A stretch of DNA of 5,003 nucleotides, taken from Actinomycetota bacterium. Lineage in GTDB: Bacteria; Actinomycetota; Thermoleophilia; UBA2241. The translations under genes and the position numbers were made by a program. Positions 1-5,003 of this stretch are shown piece by piece. Numbering within the stretch: position 1 is the first letter of the stretch; every line of letters begins with the position of its first letter. The notes beneath the pieces are model-generated. The model was not told where the DNA came from. It saw only the letters and a list, made by a program, of their open reading frames with translations, and ran no database searches. Location: NCBI GenBank assembly GCA_003164655.1, contig PLTW01000196.1, positions 8,857-13,859 of the forward strand. Direction: 5' to 3'.

Positions 1-764
1 GTCTCGACGATCTTTCGGTCGGAGTCCTGGGCTTGGCGGTACATCTTGGCGCCCCACTCATCTGTCTGGCTGCGCTTGGTCGTGGCGGTCCAGTCATGAG
101 TGAGCCGACCGCGGGCCAGCGGGCTCCAGGGCAGCACGCCGACGCCCTGGTCTGAGCAGAAGGGGAGCATCTCGCGTTCCTCTTCGCGCATCAGCAGGTT
201 GTACTGGTCCTGCATCGAGACGAAGCGCGTCCAGCCGTGCAGGTCGGCGAGATACTGCGCCTGGGCGAACTGCCAGGCCCACATCGACGACGCTCCGATA
301 TAGCGCACCTTGCCGGCTCGCACGAGGTCGTGGAGCGCACCGAGGGTCTCTTCGATCGGCGTTTCGGGGTCGTAGCGGTGGATCTGGTAGAGGTCGATGT
401 AGTCGGTGCCGAGACGTCGCAGGCTCTCGTCGATCTGGGCGAAGATGGCGGCGCGTGAGAGTCCGCCCCCCTTGGGGCCGGGACCCATGCGCAGGAAGAC
501 CTTGGTCGCGATCACCACCTCGTCTCGCCTGGCAAGCTCGCCAAGCAGCTTTCCGGTGATCTCCTCGCTGCTGCCCAGCGAGTAGCCGTTGGCCGTGTCG
601 AAGGTGGTGATGCCGGCCTCCAGCGCTTCGCGAACGATCGGCCTGGCCGCGTCGAGATCGAGCGCCCACGCATGGGTGCCGCGCTGCGGATCGCCGAAGC
701 TCATGCAACCCAGCACCACCCGCGACACCTGCAGCCCTGAGCCTCCCAAACGCACGTAGTCCAT
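1..764 (-). CDS. Aldo/keto reductase, YajO-like (partial, C-terminus beyond window)
   Basis: Cytoplasmic NADPH-dependent oxidoreductase of the aldo/keto reductase superfamily, (beta/alpha)8-barrel fold. The minus strand is open from ATG at 764-762 to the left edge, giving 254 residues; close relatives are about 320-330 long, so roughly 70 C-terminal residues are missing. The catalytic tetrad is visible: Asp56 in TFDTANGY, Tyr61, Lys88 in ATKVF and His129 in YQIHRYD. Further hallmarks are SLRRLGTDYIDLYQIH (114-129), GKVRYIGASS (151-160), FVSMQDQYNL (181-190) and the cofactor-loop motif PWSPLARGRL (212-221). The segments GCMSFGDP, PIEETL, REEEREMLP and WSPLARGRLT closely match E. coli YajO as I remember it. 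YajO has been linked to 1-deoxyxylulose-5-phosphate formation, but the substrate here cannot be read from sequence. The start is supported by AAGGAG five bases upstream. It is transcribed away from the rest of the window, with no visible operon partner. Confidence 0.95.
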   Translation of the reverse strand, partial: MDYVRLGGSGLQVSRVVLGCMSFGDPQRGTHAWALDLDAARPIVREALEAGITTFDTANGYSLGSSEEITGKLLGELARRDEVVIATKVFLRMGPGPKGGGLSRAAIFAQIDESLRRLGTDYIDLYQIHRYDPETPIEETLGALHDLVRAGKVRYIGASSMWAWQFAQAQYLADLHGWTRFVSMQDQYNLLMREEEREMLPFCSDQGVGVLPWSPLARGRLTHDWTATTKRSQTDEWGAKMYRQAQDSDRKIVE

Positions 765-769
765 CGGTG

Positions 770-775
770 CTCCTT
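770..775 (-). promoter_or_regulatory. Shine-Dalgarno for the aldo/keto reductase
   Basis: The plus strand reads CTCCTT, giving AAGGAG on the coding (minus) strand. It lies five bases before the ATG at 764-762. This fixes the start of the reductase and rules out readthrough from farther upstream. Confidence 0.8.
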
Positions 776-1262
776 GTCTCGATGCCTTGCCCACGATCGC
801 TGGTCTTTTCTTCCTGGGGACGCCCGGCGGGCAAACCCCTTCGACGCCGGGGTGCGCGGCGTGAGTCGCCGAGTTTGTGGCGTTCCACGGCGGCGGGCCA
901 GTCGGGACTTGATCTTACCGAGATGCAAGAAGCGGGCCCGACAGCGGGCCGGTCGGGGCTGCCGTCCGGCTGCTCGCCAGACGCGCGGCAGCTCGGTCGC
1001 GTCGGCGGTGAGTCGGTCGCGGGGCAAGAGCGCCTGCACAGTGCCGCCTTCTCTGTGCGTAACACGTTTTGAAGTCCTGCGCGCGGCGTCTGCGAATTGT
1101 GAATCGCCACTGAGCTGGTCGCCCTTCCGATCCACACCCTCAGGGGCAGCGGTGTAGGGAGGGCGGCCGGGGTGAGGTGCAGGAAGGCGGCGCGGCCCGA
1201 ACGAACACAGACCTGGCTTGGACGATGATCGGGTCTTCGCGGGCGCTGGGTCGGCGTCGCTT

Positions 1263-1267
1263 GGAGG
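1263..1267 (+). promoter_or_regulatory. Shine-Dalgarno for the DUF4429-like gene
   Basis: GGAGG lies four bases before GTG at 1272-1274. The spacing is slightly short but usable. It favours this GTG over the in-frame TTG at 1218, which has no purine-rich sequence close by. Confidence 0.6.
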
Positions 1268-1271
1268 TGAG

Positions 1272-1682
1272 GTGCCAGAGTACAAAGGCCAGAATGCGTG
1301 CGTGTTCTACGACGGAGACGAGATCACAATCGTGCGCGAGGGGAGAGCGGCGAAGCTCAACTTCGTTGACCCGCACCCCTGGCAGATTCCTGTGCCCGCC
1401 CTGACGGGTGTCGATCTGCGGCCTCCAAGCGCCCTGCACGTGGGGCGGCTGCAATTCCTTGTCAAGGGAGCCTCAGTTCACTACGGCTCAACAAGCGAAC
1501 TGCACGAGGATCCGGCCATCGTATTCTTCGCCCCTTCTCACCGCGGGGAGTTCGAGGAGCTTGCCGCAGATGTTGAGCGGCGGATTGCGGCCTATCGGCA
1601 AGCCGGCTGGACTGCCGAACTGGTCGAGCTGCCACCTGCGCCGGTGGGTCGTTCGACTGCGCGCAGAAAGGCAGCCAAGTGA
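1272..1682 (+). CDS. Small DUF4429-like (bacterial PH-like) protein
   Basis: Function unknown. With a GTG start at 1272 the product is 136 residues; an in-frame TTG at 1218 would give 154. Residues 9-108 follow the layout I recall for DUF4429, a pleckstrin-homology-like fold common in actinobacteria. There is a short strand pair (ACVFYDGDEITIVREG, about 9-24), then ITxVxxxPP-like VPALTGVDLRPPSAL (41-55), a strand GRLQFLVKG (58-66), then DPAIVFFAPSHRGEFEEL (80-97) leading into an amphipathic helix to about 108. This matches the family pattern of ENSVxF then FExL plus a final helix. The last residues (about 121-136) are a Pro-rich then Arg/Lys-rich tail. No signal peptide or membrane segment is present, so it is probably cytoplasmic. 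Full-length actinobacterial members often carry a second domain; here the single domain stands alone. It has no close neighbour in an operon. The family call rests on remembered pattern similarity. Confidence 0.8.
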   Translation: MPEYKGQNACVFYDGDEITIVREGRAAKLNFVDPHPWQIPVPALTGVDLRPPSALHVGRLQFLVKGASVHYGSTSELHEDPAIVFFAPSHRGEFEELAADVERRIAAYRQAGWTAELVELPPAPVGRSTARRKAAK

Positions 1683-1760
1683 ATCGCGGCCCCCACAGCC
1701 GGCGCGCGCGGCGGCTTCTTCGCTCGTCGAGGGGGGCATCTGGTCGGCAGGACGGGTAGT

Positions 1761-1784
1761 GACAGTCAAGCACGACAGTCAAGC
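1761..1784. repeat. Tandem 11-bp direct repeat GACAGTCAAGC
   Basis: GACAGTCAAGC occurs at 1761-1771 and again, identical, at 1774-1784, with a 13-base period. It lies about 230-250 bases before the exporter start. Such paired direct repeats can be regulator half-sites, but nothing here identifies a regulator. The reverse strand of each copy contains TTGACT, a -35-like word, without a matching -10 or a minus-strand gene to serve. Confidence 0.5.
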
Positions 1785-1873
1785 TCCGCGGCCTCACGGA
1801 AAGCTTATCCAGTCGGTGCCGTGTCGAGGGTCAGGGTAGACAGACCGCACTCGGTGCGCGTTCTTCGGCATGA

Positions 1874-1884
1874 CAGGTCACCTG
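1874..1884. promoter_or_regulatory. Candidate operator palindrome CAGGT-C-ACCTG
   Basis: CAGGTCACCTG is a perfect palindrome around a central C, about 130 bases before the exporter start. It overlaps a wider imperfect pairing of GTCAC (1877-1881) with GTGAC (1890-1894). It sits close to the fourth GACAG word of the region (1872-1876 reads GACAG). The position suits an operator for the ABC exporter, but this is inference only. Confidence 0.25.
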
Positions 1885-2013
1885 GAGCCGTGACGTCGGC
1901 TCTGGGTGGCTGAGCAGTCGCGCAACCGGGGCAGGTCCGCGTGACACCGCGTGGTCGCGCCGCGAGGCCGATGACGATAGTCTCCTGTACATGGCCTGTG
2001 CGCTTCTCTCGTC

Positions 2014-2994
2014 ATGACCGCGACGCCCTCTGTTTTGGAGCGCGCAGGCGTGCGCGCCAGAGGTCTCGTGAAGACCTTCGCTGCCCCTCAGGGACCAGTA
2101 CGCGCCGTACGCGGCATAGACCTCGACATCACACCAGGCGAGACGGTAGCGCTGCTCGGCCCCAACGGGGCCGGCAAGACGACGACCATCGACATGTTGT
2201 TGGGTCTGAGCAAGGCCGACCGCGGCGACGTGTCGCTGTTCGGGATGTCGCCGGGTGACGCCGTCCGGGCCGGCCTGGTCGGCGCGATGCCGCAAACGGG
2301 CGGGCTTTTGCGTGATCTCTCGGTGCGCGAGCTGGTCGCCATGATGGCGTCTCTCTACCCGCGGCCGCTCGACGTTGACGAAGTACTCAGGCTTACCGGC
2401 CTGCGCGCGGTGGCCGGGCAGCGAACGCAGAAGCTCTCAGGCGGCCAGACGCAACGCACACGCGTCGCTGTCGCGCTTGTCGGCAACCCCGGCCTACTTG
2501 TGCTGGACGAGCCCACGGCCGCGTTGGACGTCGAGGCGCGGCGCGCCTTCTGGGCCACGATGCGCACCTTCGCCTCGCGCGGCAAGACGGTGCTGTTCGC
2601 GACCCACTACCTCGAAGAGGCAGACGCGAACGCCGACCGCGTGGTCCTTCTGGCGGCGGGCCGCGTCGTCGCGGATGGCCCGCCGAACGAGATCAAAGCG
2701 AGGGTCGGCAGTCACACGATCAAGGCGACGCTGCCCGGCGTGGGCACCGACGAGCTGATGCGCCTGCCCGGCGTAACGGGCGCCGAGCGCCACGGCGAGG
2801 CGGTTGTGCTCATCTGCTCCGATTCGGATGCCGCCATCCGCCAGCTGCTCGCCGCCTATCCCCTGGCGCGCCACATCGAGATCACCGGGGCAGGCCTGGA
2901 GGAGGCGTTCGTGCAGCTCACCGGCGGCGACGAGGGAAACGCGGAGGTCGCCGTCGACGACCGTTCCAGTGGGGCTGAGGAGCTGGGCCGATGA
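2014..2994 (+). CDS. ABC transporter ATP-binding protein (DrrA/ABC-2 exporter type)
   Basis: Cytoplasmic nucleotide-binding subunit that powers an ABC-2 exporter by ATP hydrolysis. From ATG 2014 it is 326 residues, typical for the DrrA/NatA/YvfR class. All motifs are intact: Walker A GPNGAGKT (49-56, Lys55), Q-loop Gln94 in MPQTG, signature LSGGQ (141-145), Walker B LLVLDEP (161-167, catalytic Glu166), D-loop ALD (170-172) and switch His198 in FATHYLEEAD. The C-terminal region carries the usual accessory domain ending in GLEEAFVQLTG (294-304), then a short acidic tail. The substrate cannot be inferred; relatives export antibiotics, lipids or Na+. The stop overlaps the permease start as ATGA, so the two are translationally coupled. 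The ATG at 2014 has no Shine-Dalgarno; GTG at 2050 is preceded by GGAG nine bases upstream and would give 314 residues starting just before ARGLVKTF. Confidence 0.95.
   Translation: MTATPSVLERAGVRARGLVKTFAAPQGPVRAVRGIDLDITPGETVALLGPNGAGKTTTIDMLLGLSKADRGDVSLFGMSPGDAVRAGLVGAMPQTGGLLRDLSVRELVAMMASLYPRPLDVDEVLRLTGLRAVAGQRTQKLSGGQTQRTRVAVALVGNPGLLVLDEPTAALDVEARRAFWATMRTFASRGKTVLFATHYLEEADANADRVVLLAAGRVVADGPPNEIKARVGSHTIKATLPGVGTDELMRLPGVTGAERHGEAVVLICSDSDAAIRQLLAAYPLARHIEITGAGLEEAFVQLTGGDEGNAEVAVDDRSSGAEELGR
2977..2982 (+). promoter_or_regulatory. Shine-Dalgarno for the ABC permease, inside the ATPase gene
   Basis: GAGGAG lies eight bases before ATG 2991, within the last codons of the ATPase gene. 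It supports the overlapping start and coupled translation of the two exporter subunits. Confidence 0.7.
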
Positions 2995-3761
2995 GTACGC
3001 TCACCCAGCCGCGGAGCGGTGACGCCAAGACCAGCGGCAGCTACCTGCGCTACGAACTGCTGCGCCTTCTGCGAAATCGGCGCTTCTTTGTGCTCTCGCT
3101 GGGGTTTCCCCTCATTCTCTATATCTTCATAGCCGCGCCCAACCGCAACGTCACCGACTTCGCCGGCACGGGGCTCTCGGCGCCCCTGTACTACATGGTG
3201 GGGCTGGCAGCATTCGGCACCATGTCGTCGATGCTCTCGACCGGCACGCGGATCGCCGCCGAGCGCGCCATCGGCTGGAACCGCCAGCTGCGCATCACGC
3301 CGCTCTCGTCCCGCGCCTACCTGCGCGCCAAAGTGCTGACCGCCTACCTGATGGCGCTGCTCACCATCGGGCTGCTGTTCGCGTCGGGGCTCGCTCTCGG
3401 CGTGCGGCTGCCGGCCGCGGACTGGGTCAGCATGACGCTGCTCATCCTCGTGGCGCTCATCCCCTTCGCGGCGTTCGGCGTGCTCCTCGGCCACCTGCTC
3501 ACGACCGACACCATCGGACCCACCATGGGCGGCATCACGGGCGTGCTCGCCTTGGTCAGCGGAACGTGGTTTCCCATCGGTCACGGCGTCTTCTATCAGA
3601 TCGCCCGGTTGCTGCCCTCGTATTGGCTCGTGCAGGCGAGCCATGTCGCCCTCGGCGGCCCAGCCTGGAGCACGCTTGGCTGGGCCGTGGTAGTGGTCTG
3701 GACGCTCGTGGTCGGCGCGCTCGCCGTGCGCGCCTATCTACGCGACACGCAGCGCGTGTGA
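2991..3761 (+). CDS. ABC-2 type transporter permease
   Basis: Integral membrane subunit of the exporter encoded with the preceding ATPase. It has 256 residues, the usual size for ABC-2 permeases of the DrrB/YvfS kind. A cytoplasmic N-terminus with a basic amphipathic segment (YLRYELLRLLRNRRF, about 18-32) leads to six predicted membrane helices at about 32-49, 64-83, 114-138, 144-168, 174-194 and 228-248. Between helices 2 and 3 lies the typical coupling segment RIAAERAIGWNRQLRITPLS (87-106), expected to contact the ATPase. The motif PFAAFGVLLG (158-167) and the extracytoplasmic WFPIG (193-197) before the last helix are typical of the family. A single permease with a single ATPase implies the permease acts as a homodimer. 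The start overlaps the ATPase stop by four bases (ATGA). Family: certain; substrate: unknown. Confidence 0.93.
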   Translation: MSTLTQPRSGDAKTSGSYLRYELLRLLRNRRFFVLSLGFPLILYIFIAAPNRNVTDFAGTGLSAPLYYMVGLAAFGTMSSMLSTGTRIAAERAIGWNRQLRITPLSSRAYLRAKVLTAYLMALLTIGLLFASGLALGVRLPAADWVSMTLLILVALIPFAAFGVLLGHLLTTDTIGPTMGGITGVLALVSGTWFPIGHGVFYQIARLLPSYWLVQASHVALGGPAWSTLGWAVVVVWTLVVGALAVRAYLRDTQRV

Positions 3762-3778
3762 GGACGCGCTCCGATGCC

Positions 3779-3801
3779 GGTTGCTCAGGCAGGCAACCTG
3801 C
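3779..3801 (+). terminator. Possible weak terminator hairpin after the exporter operon
   Basis: Eighteen bases past the permease stop, GGTTGC (3779-3784) can pair with GCAACC (3793-3798) around an eight-base loop. An overlapping alternative pairs GCAGG (3789-3793) with CCTGC (3797-3801) around CAA. Neither is followed by a T-run, so if it acts in termination it is weak or factor-dependent. Confidence 0.3.
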
Positions 3802-3900
3802 ACGGGCCCCACTTTCCCCGACCAGACACGTCTTGAAGATCTCCATCATGTACGGGACCTCCGAGGTCCGCCAAGACCCGCGCCCTGCTGCTACGAGTAG

Positions 3901-4246
3901 CACTGCGAGCACGCACCGCACCAGGTTGGTGCGAGAAAGGACCGCTGCACGGGGACCAGCGACAACGCGACCACGGCTTCCGACGTCCAGGTCGCGTTCA
4001 ACTCTTACCGGGTCCCGTGCTCCAGTTACGCCTGTGAGGCCTGTTCGGACACGCCACCTTCGCCCCCGACGCCCACCCCTGCTCCGGCGCCGACGGCGAA
4101 ACTGACGCTCAGACCGAGCGGCCTCAGGGTGGGCACCTTGAAGCTCGGCCAGCGCGTGACGGCCACGGGCAAAGTGACGCCCACGAGCCTCGCCGGCCAC
4201 GCACACGGCCGCCGCGACCAAGTGATTGACCTTCAAGCTGAAGTAG
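3901..4246 (+). pseudogene. Decayed gene for a secreted protein with Pro/Thr linker and C-terminal Ig-like domain
   Basis: The plus-strand frame beginning at 3901 (after TAG 3898-3900) has no start with a Shine-Dalgarno, yet from about 3946 it reads like real protein. A Cys-containing stretch (GTSDNATTASDVQVAFNSY, then C-SSYA-CEAC) is followed by a Pro/Thr/Ala linker (4054-4098). Then comes the first part of an Ig-like surface domain, KLTLRPSGLRVGTLKLG (4099-4149), continuing to TATGKVTPTSLAG, which ends at 4197. The next base shifts the frame: from 4199 another frame reads THTAAATK, then TGA at 4223-4225, then LTFKLK and a TAG stop at 4244-4246. In intact domains of this type, as I remember them, this C-terminal strand ends ...THTAAxTKWLTFKxK, so TGA probably replaces a Trp codon (TGG). 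About 40 central residues appear deleted. The N-terminus is not recognisable. Probably an exported, surface-attached protein originally. Confidence 0.6.
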
Positions 4247-4265
4247 CCGAACGAAGGCCTTCGGC
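4246..4265 (+). terminator. Hairpin directly after the pseudogene stop
   Basis: GCCGAA (4246-4251) pairs with TTCGGC (4260-4265) around an eight-base loop. The 12-base perfect palindrome CGAAGGCCTTCG (4252-4263) overlaps it as an alternative structure. It begins on the last base of the relic's final TAG, the expected place for a gene's terminator, but has no following T-run. Confidence 0.3.
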
Positions 4266-4532
4266 GTCAAGCCGGTCACGAGATCGTCGCGCGTCCGGAT
4301 GCCGCTCACTGCCCAGGGATGCCGGCGTCGTGCCGGCCGGTATCGCCGAAGCGAGACTGAGTTGGTCCGCCGAGCAGTGGCCCTCATGACCGTTGGCACA
4401 TGGCCGCAAGTCTCGACGGTGAGACCCTGCCCACGTCTTGCCCACGCCTTGCGCCGGCGCGACGTCGGCCTTGCGGCGCTGTGCAGCCGTTTCTAGCTTC
4501 GCGTGGGTTTCGAAGACCTGTGCGCGGTGGCA

Positions 4533-4550
4533 GCGACGTGCAGACGTCGC
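4533..4550. repeat. Inverted repeat, 7-bp stem with GCAG loop
   Basis: GCGACGT (4533-4539) and ACGTCGC (4544-4550) are perfect reverse complements around the four-base loop GCAG. It is not in any supported gene and no T-run follows on either strand. Confidence 0.5.
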
Positions 4551-4635
4551 GACGGTGGCTTCACGAGGAAGTCCCTGCGACGCGGTCCCCTTCTGCCTTC
4601 AGTTCACGTCACCCGAAACTGTGCTACCAGCTGAC

Positions 4636-4656
4636 CGACCGCCTGAGAGGCGGTCG
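4636..4656. repeat. Inverted repeat, 9-bp stem with GAG loop
   Basis: CGACCGCCT (4636-4644) and AGGCGGTCG (4648-4656) are perfect reverse complements around a three-base loop. It is the strongest simple hairpin I found in the window. No T-run follows on either strand, so it is not a standard intrinsic terminator. It could be a factor-dependent terminator, part of a structured RNA, or chance. Confidence 0.55.
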
Positions 4657-4760
4657 AGCACGGCCGGCCGGGAGTGCGGCGGCCGCAGGACGACTGTCGC
4701 AGCGCGATGGCTGTCTGGGGCGGCTGGTGCGGGGACGGGACCCGGGACGGCGCCGCCGGA

Positions 4761-4789
4761 TTGAAGGGATTTGGCAGGCGCCGTATCAA
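4761..4789 (+). promoter_or_regulatory. Candidate sigma-70-like promoter
   Basis: TTGAAG (4761-4766) and TATCAA (4784-4789) are spaced by exactly 17 bases, each matching four of six consensus positions. The patch is AT-richer than its surroundings. It points toward the gene starting at 4987 and would give a leader of about 190 bases. Evidence is pattern only. Confidence 0.35.
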
Positions 4790-4972
4790 AGTAGAGAAGG
4801 ACGGGTCGGCTGTCGCTCAGGAAGCGTTTGCTCGAGGCGGCTCGTGCGGGTACGTCAACTGGACGCGATCGTTGGTTTCCACCTGACGCGATGAGGCCGG
4901 GGCCCTGGCGTGACAAGAGCGCGATCCAGTGACGTAGCTCCGCAAGGACAGGACGCACTCATGCGATCGAAC

Positions 4973-4977
4973 GGAGG
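4973..4977 (+). promoter_or_regulatory. Shine-Dalgarno for the gene starting at 4987
   Basis: GGAGG lies nine bases before ATG 4987-4989. It is a strong match at workable spacing, and is the main evidence that a gene begins here. Confidence 0.6.
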
Positions 4978-4986
4978 CGGGACCAG

Positions 4987-5003
4987 ATGACGATCCGACG
5001 ACT
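4987..5003 (+). CDS. Start of an unidentified gene (partial, runs off right edge)
   Basis: ATG at 4987 behind GGAGG opens a frame reading M-T-I-R-R followed by the window edge. Five codons are too few to name a product. The opening resembles the first strand of many cytoplasmic proteins, including response regulators, which often sit next to ABC-2 exporters of the type upstream. That is a guess from context. Its start overlaps the TGA (4988-4990) of a nine-codon frame from ATG 4961, also in an ATGA arrangement. Confidence 0.5.

Larger units (their letters stand above)
765..1271. other. Divergent intergenic region without a convincing gene
   Basis: This stretch of 507 bases separates the minus-strand reductase from the plus-strand DUF4429-like gene, so it should hold promoters for both. 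Open frames occur on both strands (for example 774-1157 plus and 701-1285 minus), but their translations are Arg/Ala/Pro/Ser-rich with no recognisable motif, as expected of non-coding G+C-rich DNA. A slightly AT-richer patch around 1060-1105, with TTGAAG at 1069-1074, has no good -10 at 16-18 bases. No tRNA, terminator or transposase remnant was seen. Confidence 0.5.
1683..2013 (+). other. Intergenic/leader region upstream of the ABC exporter
   Basis: There are 331 bases between the DUF4429-like gene and the exporter, with no plausible gene. It must contain the exporter promoter unless transcription continues from upstream. I found no convincing -35/-10 pair for the plus strand. It does hold a tandem repeat of GACAGTCAAGC, two more GACAG words and a short palindrome, described separately. 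No T-run terminator follows the upstream gene. Confidence 0.45.
4247..4986. other. Gene-free stretch with hairpins, probably non-coding or decayed
   Basis: About 740 bases in which I can support no gene. The longest open frames (4400-4894 plus; 4599-4958 and 4124-4399 minus) give Arg/Gly/Pro/Ser-rich translations without motifs, hydrophobic segments or Shine-Dalgarno sequences. Structure seen includes GCCGGC repeated at 4321-4326 and 4332-4337, two strong hairpins (4533-4550 and 4636-4656), the palindrome CGGCCGGCCG (4661-4670) and a possible promoter at 4761-4789. No tRNA, insertion-sequence end or phage remnant was recognised. Confidence 0.5.

Noticed and set aside
930..962. Repeated GCGGGCC words around 932-952
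   Set aside because: Only seven bases repeat exactly, which is unremarkable at this G+C content.
94..1137. Long minus-strand open frame of 347 codons across the reductase and its upstream region
   Set aside because: It is the wrong frame of the reductase gene on the same strand. Its translation is Arg/Ala/Pro-rich without motifs, while the true frame shows the complete catalytic tetrad.
1761..1784. Minus-strand -35 boxes (TTGACT twice)
   Set aside because: Neither copy has an acceptable -10 at 16-18 bases, and no minus-strand gene follows. The direct repeat itself is kept as a feature.
2856..3644. Minus-strand open frame of 262 codons, rich in Glu, Gln, His and Arg
   Set aside because: It is the antisense shadow of the ATPase end and the permease, whose hydrophobic codons produce this composition. 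The plus-strand genes have all family motifs.
3556..4236. Minus-strand open frame of 226 codons opposite the permease end and the pseudogene
   Set aside because: Arg-rich with no motif or ribosome site. The plus strand explains both halves better.
4124..4399. Minus-strand frame containing SGIRTRD, a string often seen in spurious proteins read antisense to tRNA genes
   Set aside because: I looked for a tRNA on the opposite strand and found no T-loop GGTTCGANNCC or acceptor pairing, so it is neither a gene nor evidence of a tRNA.
4400..4894. Plus-strand open frame of 164 codons as a possible hypothetical gene
   Set aside because: No Shine-Dalgarno, Arg/Ser/Gly-rich translation without hydrophobic core patterns, and it runs through two perfect inverted repeats. 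It looks like chance openness in G+C-rich DNA.

Overview
The window is G+C-rich DNA (roughly two thirds G+C by eye) with codon use strongly biased to G/C in third positions, GTG as well as ATG starts, and clear Shine-Dalgarno sequences at most genes. Together with a DUF4429-like (PH-like) protein and a DrrAB/YvfRS-type ABC exporter, this suggests an actinomycetote chromosome. The decayed cell-surface domain near 4.1 kb resembles modules I recall from Coriobacteriia-like actinobacteria. That placement is an impression from memory, not a database result.

Layout. 1-764 (minus): the N-terminal ~254 residues of a YajO-like aldo/keto reductase, whose C-terminus lies beyond the left edge. 765-1271: a 507-bp divergent intergenic region with no convincing gene. 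1272-1682 (plus): a small stand-alone DUF4429-like protein starting at GTG. 1683-2013: a 331-bp leader region with repeated GACAG motifs and a CAGGT-C-ACCTG palindrome. 2014-2994 and 2991-3761 (plus): a translationally coupled ABC-2 exporter, ATPase then six-helix permease, joined by an ATGA overlap. 3762-4986: more than 1.2 kb with no intact gene. It holds a possible terminator hairpin, the relic of a secreted protein (Pro/Thr linker plus a C-terminal Ig-like domain, broken by an internal deletion/frameshift and an in-frame stop), and several strong hairpins. A new gene appears to begin at 4987 behind a good Shine-Dalgarno and runs off the right edge with only about five codons visible.

How the genes work together. 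The ATPase and permease form one export system of unknown substrate (drug, antibiotic or lipid-like by family). The reductase, the DUF4429-like protein and the exporter show no obvious pathway link. Exporters of this type are often followed by a two-component system. None is visible directly downstream; decayed DNA sits there instead, and the gene starting at 4987 is too short to identify. I see no mobile element, CRISPR array, rRNA or tRNA. The most informative finding is the decayed Ig-like domain gene; nothing amounts to a clear new biological system.
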